Source: Noviherbaspirillum humi (lineage in GTDB: Bacteria; Pseudomonadota; Gammaproteobacteria; Burkholderiales; Burkholderiaceae_D). From it: DNA of 64,000 nt. How positions within the stretch are numbered: position 1 is the first letter of the stretch; each line of letters starts with the position of its first letter. The notes under the pieces were generated by a model, which searched no databases, had not been told where the DNA came from, and saw only the letters and a program-made list of their open reading frames with translations. Location of the stretch: positions 1 through 64,000 of the forward strand of contig NZ_FZOT01000017.1 in NCBI RefSeq assembly GCF_900188095.1, written 5' to 3'. A program made the translations under genes and the position numbers. Positions 58,112 through 64,000 of the stretch are shown one piece after another.

Positions 58112-58172
58112 GGGCTCCTGCAGGGTCGCGTGCACCGGCATACAATGCGGGTTTTCATTCTTACATCGAGCC

Positions 58173-59156
58173 ATGCGAGCCATTGAAATCAAGCAGCCCG
58201 GCGGTCCGGAGATGCTGCAGCCATGTAATCGTCCCATGCCGGAATTCAAGGCGGGCGAAGTGTTGATCAAGGTGCATGCCGCCGGCATCAACCGGCCCGA
58301 TGTATTCCAGCGGCTGGGCAATTACCCGGTCCCGCCGGGTGCTTCCGATATTCCGGGCCTGGAAGTGGCCGGAGAAATCGTCTCCGGCGATCTCGCCGGA
58401 TCGTCACTGAAGATCGGCGACCGGGTCTGCGCCTTGGTGCAGGGCGGCGGATATGCCGAATACTGCACTGCGCCCACGGCGCAGTGCCTCCCGGTGCCGG
58501 CGGGTCTGAGCATGGTCGAGGCGGCGTCGCTGCCCGAAACCTTTTTCACCGTGTGGAGCAATGTATTCGACCGCGGCGGGCTCGCGAAAGGCGAGACTCT
58601 GCTGGTCCAAGGCGGAACCTCCGGCATCGGCGTAACGGCGATACAAATGGCGCGGGCGATGGGACATCGGGTCTTCGCCACCGCAGGGTCCGATGAGAAG
58701 TGCCGGGCCTGTGAAGCCCTGGGTGCGGAGCGGGGCATCAATTACCGAACCGAGGATTTCGCCGACGTGGCGAAGCAACTGACCGGCGGCAAGGGTGTGG
58801 ATGTCATCCTGGACATGGTGGCCGGCGATTATCTGCCGAAGGAAATCGGCTGCCTGGCTGACGATGGCCGCATCGTCATCATCGCGCTGCTCGGCGGCGC
58901 CAAGGCGCAGATCGATGCCAGCCAAGTGCTTCGCCGTCGACTGACCATTACCGGCTCCACGCTGCGGCCGCGACCGGTCCCGTTCAAGGCGGCGATCGCC
59001 GATAACCTGCGGCAGAAGGTCTGGCCGCTGCTCGAATCCGGGGCCATCAAGCCAGTGATCCATCGTGTTTTCAAGCTGGAAGAAGCGGCGGAGGCCCATG
59101 CGCTCATGGAGAGTAGTGCCCATGTCGGAAAGATAATGCTTTCGGTTGCCGACTGA
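58173..59156 (+). CDS. NAD(P)H-quinone oxidoreductase (zinc-independent MDR, PIG3 type)
   Basis: A 327-residue medium-chain dehydrogenase without the structural zinc Cys set. Signatures: HAAGINRPDVFQRLGNYPVPPG, LEVAGEI, LPETFFTVWSNVF, and the nucleotide loop LVQGGTSGIGVTAIQMARA near residue 145. The N-terminal motif NRPDVFQR is that of PIG3/TP53I3-like quinone reductases. ATG 58173 is the family start. It stands alone between pnp and tpiA. Confidence 0.87.
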   Translation: MRAIEIKQPGGPEMLQPCNRPMPEFKAGEVLIKVHAAGINRPDVFQRLGNYPVPPGASDIPGLEVAGEIVSGDLAGSSLKIGDRVCALVQGGGYAEYCTAPTAQCLPVPAGLSMVEAASLPETFFTVWSNVFDRGGLAKGETLLVQGGTSGIGVTAIQMARAMGHRVFATAGSDEKCRACEALGAERGINYRTEDFADVAKQLTGGKGVDVILDMVAGDYLPKEIGCLADDGRIVIIALLGGAKAQIDASQVLRRRLTITGSTLRPRPVPFKAAIADNLRQKVWPLLESGAIKPVIHRVFKLEEAAEAHALMESSAHVGKIMLSVAD

Positions 59157-59266
59157 GCATCGACATCCGGTTTCATCCGCAGCGCCTCATGGTTGGCACG
59201 ACCTTGCGGTTTGACCGCGTATAGGGCGACGCGCTAGAATCGAGGGTTATTTAATTCTAGGCTCCT

Positions 59267-60016
59267 ATGCGACGCAAACTCATCGCCGGCAATTGGAAAA
59301 TGAATGGCAGCCTGTCTGGAAACCAGGCGCTGCTCAACGGCATCAAAGAAGAAATCGGACAGGCGAACTGCGACGTGGCAGTTTGTGTTCCCGCCCCTTA
59401 TCTCGCTCAATGTCGCGACAGCCTGTCGGCCACGCTGATCGGCTGGGGCGGACAGGATCTGTCGGTGCATGAGTCCGGAGCCTATACCGGCGAAGTATCG
59501 GCGTCGATGCTGCGCGATTTCGGCGCGAAGTATGTGATCGTCGGTCACTCCGAGCGCCGCAGCTATCACGGCGAAAGCGATGACGCCGTGGCCGCCAAAA
59601 CGGCGCGCGCGTTGCGCTCGGGCCTCGTGCCGATCGTCTGCGTCGGGGAACTGTTGTCCGAGCGCGAGGCAGGCCAGACGGCCGCAGTCGTCGGCCGCCA
59701 GCTCGATGCGGTGATGGCGGTCCTGAGCGCCGACGATCTCGCGAACATCGTCATTGCGTATGAGCCGGTATGGGCCATCGGCACCGGCAAGACCGCAACG
59801 CCGGACATGGCGCAAGAAGTGCATGCCTTGCTGCGCAAGCGCCTCGCCGCAAAGAGCCCGGCCGCGGCGGAAAAGGTGCAGATCCTGTACGGCGGCAGCA
59901 TGAAGCCCGACAACGCGGCAGACCTGCTGCGCATGGCGGACATTGATGGCGGACTGATCGGCGGTGCTGCCCTCAAGGCATCCGACTTCCTGGCCATCAT
60001 CAGGGCCGCGTCCTAA
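59267..60016 (+). CDS. tpiA: Triosephosphate isomerase
   Basis: A 249-residue TIM barrel interconverting dihydroxyacetone phosphate and glyceraldehyde 3-phosphate. Catalytic Lys in GNWKMNGS, His in VIVGHSERR, Glu in [14 protein letters not shown], and phosphate loop [10 protein letters not shown]. secG follows after 47 bases, then tRNA-Leu and nuo, the usual order in Proteobacteria. Confidence 0.98.
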   Translation: MRRKLIAGNWKMNGSLSGNQALLNGIKEEIGQANCDVAVCVPAPYLAQCRDSLSATLIGWGGQDLSVHESGAYTGEVSASMLRDFGAKYVIVGHSERRSYHGESDDAVAAKTARALRSGLVPIVCVGELLSEREAGQTAAVVGRQLDAVMAVLSADDLANIVIAYEPVWAIGTGKTATPDMAQEVHALLRKRLAAKSPAAAEKVQILYGGSMKPDNAADLLRMADIDGGLIGGAALKASDFLAIIRAAS

Positions 60017-60063
60017 CATCCGGCAGCAGCGCGCTTGCCATCAACCAGAAACGGATCATTTTC

Positions 60064-60453
60064 ATGAACGCCATGTTCACCATCATCGTCATCGTTCAAG
60101 TCATCTCGGCGCTGGCCATCATCGGCCTGGTGCTGCTTCAGCACGGCAAGGGCGCCGACATGGGCGCCGCCTTCGGCTCCGGCGCCTCCGGCAGCCTCTT
60201 TGGCGCCAGCGGTTCCTCGAATTTCCTCTCGAAGTCGACCGCCATCGCCGCCGCTGTTTTCTTCGCCGCGACGCTGGCGCTGGCTTTCATCGGCAACCGT
60301 CCCTCGGGTTCGGGAGCCGGTGTCATGGACAATCTGAAAGCCGCTCCGACGCCCGCCGCACAGACGCCTGCAGCACCGGCGAAGCAGGGCGACGTTCCCG
60401 CTCCGGCCCCTGGTGCAGGCGCAAACGAACCGGCCAACCAGATCCCGAAATAA
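60064..60453 (+). CDS. secG: Preprotein translocase subunit SecG
   Basis: A 129-residue protein with two membrane helices (about 3-22 and 58-77), the cytoplasmic loop LLQHGKGADMGAAFGSGASGSLFG, and a Pro/Ala-rich C-terminal tail typical of Burkholderiales SecG. It assists SecYE. It shares the tpiA transcript. Confidence 0.96.
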   Translation: MNAMFTIIVIVQVISALAIIGLVLLQHGKGADMGAAFGSGASGSLFGASGSSNFLSKSTAIAAAVFFAATLALAFIGNRPSGSGAGVMDNLKAAPTPAAQTPAAPAKQGDVPAPAPGAGANEPANQIPK

Positions 60454-60498
60454 GCGCTTTTTCCCTCTGAAACACCCCTGGATGATTGCAATTGTGCA

Positions 60499-60528
60499 TT
60501 GAACAAATTCAGGGAAACGGAGTACAAT
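60499..60528 (+). promoter_or_regulatory. Sigma-70 promoter of tRNA-Leu
   Basis: TTGAAC (60499-60504) and TACAAT (60523-60528) with an 18-base spacer; start expected near 60535, just before the tRNA. It may also feed the nuo operon. Confidence 0.7.
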
Positions 60529-60539
60529 AACGGGCTATT

Positions 60540-60624
60540 GCCGACGTGGTGAAATTGGTAGACACGCTATCTTGAGGGGGTAGTGGCGCAAGCTGTGCGA
60601 GTTCGAGTCTCGCCGTCGGCACCA
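60540..60624 (+). tRNA. tRNA-Leu(GAG)
   Basis: An 85-base class II tRNA: acceptor stem GCCGACG/CGTCGGC, anticodon stem CTATC/GGTAG with loop TTGAGGG (anticodon GAG, reading CTC and CTT), long variable arm, T loop TTCGAGT and encoded ACCA. It lies between secG and nuoA, as in many Proteobacteria. Confidence 0.95.
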
Positions 60625-60742
60625 ATCTGACGAAGCCAGCAAGGGGATACCTGAGCTGGCTTTTTGTCGAGGATGCGTTGCTTGTTGGGCAATCCCGTTG
60701 CGCTCTCCTGCAACTGAATCTTGAACTTATCTGCTTCCGGCC

Positions 60743-61102
60743 GTGAACCTCGAAAACTATTTCCCCATTCTTCTCTTCATCCTGGTAGGGATCGGCGTCG
60801 GCGTCGTTCCTCAAGTTCTCGGTCGCGTGCTCGCTCCGCACAAGCCGGATACGGCAAAGCTGTCGCCGTACGAGTGCGGCTTCGAGGCCTTCGAGGACGC
60901 GCGCATGAAGTTCGACGTGCGCTACTACCTGGTTGCCATTCTTTTCATCCTGTTCGATCTGGAGACCGCATTCTTCTTCCCCTGGGGCGTGGCGATGCGA
61001 GACCTTGGTTGGCAAGGTTTCGTCACCATGTTGGTATTCATCGTCGAGTTCATCGTCGGCTTCTGGTACATCTGGAAAAAGGGTGCCCTGGATTGGGAGT
61101 AA
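60743..61102 (+). CDS. nuoA: NADH-quinone oxidoreductase subunit A
   Basis: A 119-residue membrane subunit of complex I with three helices and the signatures [44 protein letters not shown], here identified at YECGF and FDVRYYLVA. The Cys of YECGF is the one labelled in active/de-active studies of the enzyme. GTG start at 60743. It opens the nuo operon. Confidence 0.97.
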   Translation: MNLENYFPILLFILVGIGVGVVPQVLGRVLAPHKPDTAKLSPYECGFEAFEDARMKFDVRYYLVAILFILFDLETAFFFPWGVAMRDLGWQGFVTMLVFIVEFIVGFWYIWKKGALDWE

Positions 61103-61105
61103 GTC

Positions 61106-61582
61106 ATGTCTATTGAAGGCGTATTAAACGAAGGTTTCATCACTACCACTGCGGACAAGCTGATCAACTGGACCCGCACTGGTTCTCTCTGGCCGATGAC
61201 GTTCGGCTTGGCTTGCTGCGCGGTCGAGATGATGCATGCAGGCGCGTCGCGCTATGACCTCGACCGTTTCGGCATCGTGTTCCGTCCGTCGCCGCGCCAG
61301 TCCGACGTAATGATCGTTGCCGGCACGCTGTGCAACAAGATGGCGCCCGCGCTGCGCAAGGTGTACGACCAGATGGCTGAGCCGCGCTGGGTCATTTCCA
61401 TGGGATCCTGCGCCAATGGCGGCGGCTATTACCACTACTCGTATTCGGTGGTGCGCGGCTGCGACCGCATCGTTCCGGTCGACGTCTACGTTCCGGGCTG
61501 CCCGCCGACTGCCGAGGCTTTGCTGTACGGCATCATGCAGCTGCAGAACAAGATCCGTCGCACCAACACGATCGCGCGCTAA
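61106..61582 (+). CDS. nuoB: NADH-quinone oxidoreductase subunit B
   Basis: A 158-residue hydrophilic subunit carrying cluster N2, the last Fe-S centre before quinone. Ligand Cys residues are visible in [17 protein letters not shown] and [10 protein letters not shown]. It starts three bases after the nuoA stop. Confidence 0.97.
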   Translation: MSIEGVLNEGFITTTADKLINWTRTGSLWPMTFGLACCAVEMMHAGASRYDLDRFGIVFRPSPRQSDVMIVAGTLCNKMAPALRKVYDQMAEPRWVISMGSCANGGGYYHYSYSVVRGCDRIVPVDVYVPGCPPTAEALLYGIMQLQNKIRRTNTIAR

Positions 61583-61599
61583 AGACGGTTTTGCAGAAT

Positions 61600-62196
61600 A
61601 TGACAACGAAACTTGAAACGCTTGAATCCGTCCTGCGCAACACGCTTGGCGATCATGTCCAAAGCCTCGAATCGGCGTTCGGCGAGCTGACGCTGGTCGT
61701 GAAGGCGGCGGATTATCTGTCCGTGATGCGCACCCTGCGGGACGACGCCGGCTTGCGCTTCGACGAGCTGATCGACCTGTGCGGCGTCGACTACTCAACC
61801 TACGCCGATGGCGCCTGGGACGGCCCGCGCTTCGCCGTGGTGAATCACTTGCTTTCCGTTGAGCACAACTGGCGCCTGCGGGTGCGCGTGTTCGCGCCGG
61901 ATGACGACATGCCCGTGGTGTCCTCTCTGGTGGACATATGGCCGACCGCCAACTGGTACGAGCGCGAGGCGTTCGACTTGTTTGGCATCCTGTTCGAAGG
62001 CCACACCGACCTGCGTCGCATCCTGACCGACTACGGCTTCATCGGCCATCCCTTCCGCAAGGACTTCCCGGTGTCGGGCTACGTCGAAATGCGCTATGAC
62101 CCCGAGCAGAAGCGGGTGATCTATCAGCCGGTGACGATCGAGCCGCGCGAGAACATCCCGAGGGTCATCCGCGAAGACAAGTACGGAATGAAATAA
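61600..62196 (+). CDS. nuoC: NADH-quinone oxidoreductase subunit C
   Basis: A 198-residue 30-kDa subunit: [36 protein letters not shown] and [23 protein letters not shown] 61600 is chosen over TTG 61591. Its stop overlaps the nuoD start (TAATG). NuoC and NuoD are separate here, unlike the fused E. coli protein. Confidence 0.96.
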   Translation: MTTKLETLESVLRNTLGDHVQSLESAFGELTLVVKAADYLSVMRTLRDDAGLRFDELIDLCGVDYSTYADGAWDGPRFAVVNHLLSVEHNWRLRVRVFAPDDDMPVVSSLVDIWPTANWYEREAFDLFGILFEGHTDLRRILTDYGFIGHPFRKDFPVSGYVEMRYDPEQKRVIYQPVTIEPRENIPRVIREDKYGMK

Positions 62197-63449
62197 TGGC
62201 AGAGATCAAGAATTACACCCTGAACTTCGGTCCGCAGCATCCGGCAGCGCACGGCGTGTTGCGCCTGGTGCTGGAGCTGGACGGCGAGGTCATCCAGCGC
62301 GCCGACCCGCACATCGGTCTGCTGCATCGGGCGACCGAAAAGCTGGCCGAGCACAAGTCCTACATCCAGGCCTTGCCCTACATGGACCGTCTCGACTACG
62401 TCTCCATGATGTGCAACGAGCACGCCTACGTGCTCGCGATCGAGAAGCTGCTCAATCTCGAAGTGCCGCTGCGCGCCCAGTACATCCGCGTCATGTTCGA
62501 CGAGATCACCCGCCTGCTGAACCACCTCCTGTGGATCGGCGCGCACGCGCTAGACGTCGGTGCAATGGCGGTGTTCCTGTACGCCTTCCGCGAGCGCGAA
62601 GATCTGATGGATTGCTACGAGGCCGTTTCCGGCGCCCGCATGCATGCAGCCTATTATCGTCCGGGCGGCGTCTATCGCGACCTGCCAGACGCCATGCCGC
62701 AGTACAAGCCGTCGTCTGTGCGCAGCGAGAAAGCCATCCGCGAGCTCAACGAAACGCGTCAGGGTTCGCTGCTGGACTTCATCGAAGACTTCACCAACCG
62801 CTTCCCGGGCTACGTCGACGAGTATGAAACCCTGCTGACCGACAACCGGATCTGGAAGCAGCGCCTGGTTGGCGTCGGCGTCGTTTCGCCTGAGCGCGCC
62901 AAGGCGATGGGCTTCACCGGCCCTATGCTGCGCGGCTCCGGCATCCCCTGGGATCTGCGCAAGAAGCAGCCCTATGAGGTCTACGACCTGCTCGACTTCG
63001 ACATCCCGGTGGGCGTGAACGGCGACTGCTACGACCGCTACCTCGTCCGCGTGGAAGAGATGCGCCAGTCGAACCGCATTATCAAGCAGTGCATCGAATG
63101 GCTGCGCAACAACCCCGGCCCGGTGATCACCGACAACCACAAGGTGGCGCCGCCGGATCGCGTCGGCATGAAATCGAACATGGAAGAGCTGATCCACCAC
63201 TTCAAGCTGTTCAGCGAAGGCTTCCACATTCCGCCCGGCGAGGCTTATGCCGCGGTCGAGCATCCGAAGGGCGAGTTCGGCATCTACATGGTGTCCGACG
63301 GCGCCAACAAGCCGTACCGCATCAAGATCCGCGCGCCTGGCTTCGCTCACCTCCAGGGGCTGGACGAAATGGCGAAAGGCCACATGATCGCCGATGCCGT
63401 CACCATCATCGGCACGCAGGACATCGTTTTTGGCGAAATCGACCGCTGA
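62196..63449 (+). CDS. nuoD: NADH-quinone oxidoreductase subunit D
   Basis: A 417-residue 49-kDa subunit forming the quinone pocket with Nuo[23 protein letters not shown] (quinone-binding His and Tyr region further on in [12 protein letters not shown]), [20 protein letters not shown] and the C-terminal DIVFGEIDR. Overlaps the nuoC stop by one base. Confidence 0.97.
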   Translation: MAEIKNYTLNFGPQHPAAHGVLRLVLELDGEVIQRADPHIGLLHRATEKLAEHKSYIQALPYMDRLDYVSMMCNEHAYVLAIEKLLNLEVPLRAQYIRVMFDEITRLLNHLLWIGAHALDVGAMAVFLYAFREREDLMDCYEAVSGARMHAAYYRPGGVYRDLPDAMPQYKPSSVRSEKAIRELNETRQGSLLDFIEDFTNRFPGYVDEYETLLTDNRIWKQRLVGVGVVSPERAKAMGFTGPMLRGSGIPWDLRKKQPYEVYDLLDFDIPVGVNGDCYDRYLVRVEEMRQSNRIIKQCIEWLRNNPGPVITDNHKVAPPDRVGMKSNMEELIHHFKLFSEGFHIPPGEAYAAVEHPKGEFGIYMVSDGANKPYRIKIRAPGFAHLQGLDEMAKGHMIADAVTIIGTQDIVFGEIDR

Positions 63450-63475
63450 TGCGGTCGAGCATAGAGGCATAAAGA

Positions 63476-63955
63476 ATGCTGTTATCAGAGCAGGCTTACA
63501 GAAAAATCGATCGCGAGCTCGCGAAATTTCCGGCGGACCAGCGGCAGTCGGCGGTCATGGCCGCGCTCGCCATCGCCCAGGATGAAAAGGGCTGGCTGGC
63601 GCCGGAAGTCATGGAAGACGTCGCACGCTACATCGGCATGCCACCGATCGCGGTGCAGGAAGTCGCCACCTTCTACAACATGTTCGATACCAAGCCGGTC
63701 GGCAAGGTGAAGATTTCGGTCTGCACCAACCTGCCGTGCGCGCTGTCGGGCGGTGAAAAGGCGGCTGCCTATCTCAAGGAAAAGCTCGGCATCGACTACA
63801 AGGAAACCACGCCGGACGGCCAAATCACACTTGTCGAAGGTGAGTGCATGGGCGCCTGCGGCGATGCGCCGGTCATGCTGGTAAACAACAAGCGCATGTG
63901 CAGCTTCATGACCGATGAACGCATCGATGCGCTGCTGGAGGAAGTGAAGAAATGA
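63476..63955 (+). CDS. nuoE: NADH-quinone oxidoreductase subunit E
   Basis: A 159-residue 24-kDa subunit with the [2Fe-2S] N1a ligands in SVCTNLPCALSGG (C-x4-C) and GECMGACGDAPV (C-x3-C). Helical N-terminal domain includes VATFYNMFDTKPVGK. Its stop overlaps the nuoF start by four bases (ATGA). Confidence 0.97.
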   Translation: MLLSEQAYRKIDRELAKFPADQRQSAVMAALAIAQDEKGWLAPEVMEDVARYIGMPPIAVQEVATFYNMFDTKPVGKVKISVCTNLPCALSGGEKAAAYLKEKLGIDYKETTPDGQITLVEGECMGACGDAPVMLVNNKRMCSFMTDERIDALLEEVKK

Positions 63956-64000
63956 CCAGTCTGCACAACCGTCACATCAAGCCGCTGATTCTGGCGGACC
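63952..64000 (+). CDS. nuoF: NADH-quinone oxidoreductase subunit F (start only)
   Basis: The last 49 bases hold ATG and 16 codons (MTSLHNRHIKPLILAD), the usual start of betaproteobacterial NuoF, the NADH- and FMN-binding subunit. It overlaps the nuoE stop and runs off the window. Confidence 0.85.
   Translation, partial: MTSLHNRHIKPLILAD

Noticed and set aside
55875-58145. 756-codon minus-strand frame opposite pnp
   Set aside because: Antisense shadow of pnp; His/Asp/Gly-rich without any domain.

Overview
The window is 64 kb of high-GC chromosome from a betaproteobacterium, most likely a member of the Burkholderiales close to Oxalobacteraceae (Herbaspirillum/Noviherbaspirillum type). The evidence is gene content and order: leuC-leuD-leuB-asd-fimV-truA-trpFBA-accD-folC-SPOR-cvpA-purF, and ilvBHC-psd-pssA-leuA followed by rpsO-pnp, tpiA-secG-tRNA-Leu-nuo. 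Family-level placement is inference. Nearly all of the window is core chromosome; only the first ~1.1 kb looks accessory.

Region by region. 1-1.08 kb: the end of an integrated element with three unrecognised small genes, closed by a 3' fragment of a tRNA-Pro gene (a displaced attachment site). 1.1-9.3 kb: a HicB-like antitoxin, a GAF-EAL phosphodiesterase, tRNA-Arg, a small lipoprotein, an MFS/spermidine-synthase fusion, an FMN-dependent 2-hydroxyacid dehydrogenase and an ATP-grasp enzyme. 9.4-12.2 kb (minus): wrbA, a DUF2069-like membrane protein, a GlcD-like flavoprotein and a DUF4124-like exported protein, each start overlapping the preceding stop. 12.2-20.1 kb: YihY-type membrane protein, Mpo1-like protein, hydrolase, metY, CBS protein, aroC, an MFS transporter and an M48 lipoprotein protease.

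20.2-37.0 kb (plus) holds leucine biosynthesis (leuC, an entericidin-like micropeptide, leuD, leuB), asd, fimV, truA, the trpFBA set, accD, folC, a SPOR protein, cvpA and purF. 37.1-47.4 kb, mostly minus, holds a 1049-residue REC-GAF-PAS-GGDEF-EAL protein, a cystathionine gamma-synthase-family enzyme (plus), a LOG-family protein, a TetR regulator, a fasciclin-domain protein, a lipase-like protein, and an operon of an ECF-type sigma factor with DUF3619-, DUF3106- and RDD-type proteins.

47.5-55 kb (plus) holds ilvB-ilvH-ilvC, psd, pssA and leuA; together with leuCDB this supplies the branched-chain pathway. 55.4-64 kb holds rpsO-pnp, a quinone oxidoreductase, tpiA, secG, tRNA-Leu and the start of the complex I operon (nuoA-E and the first codons of nuoF).

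The most interesting signals are regulatory: a 27-codon leucine-rich leader peptide upstream of leuA whose predicted transcription start falls on its own ATG; a terminator-shaped hairpin at the predicted +1 of the rpsO transcript; a terminator-shaped hairpin ending six bases before the start codon of the cystathionine gamma-synthase-family gene, with no visible ribosome binding site; and a receiver domain carrying Glu at the phosphorylation position. No CRISPR array, insertion sequence or complete prophage is visible.
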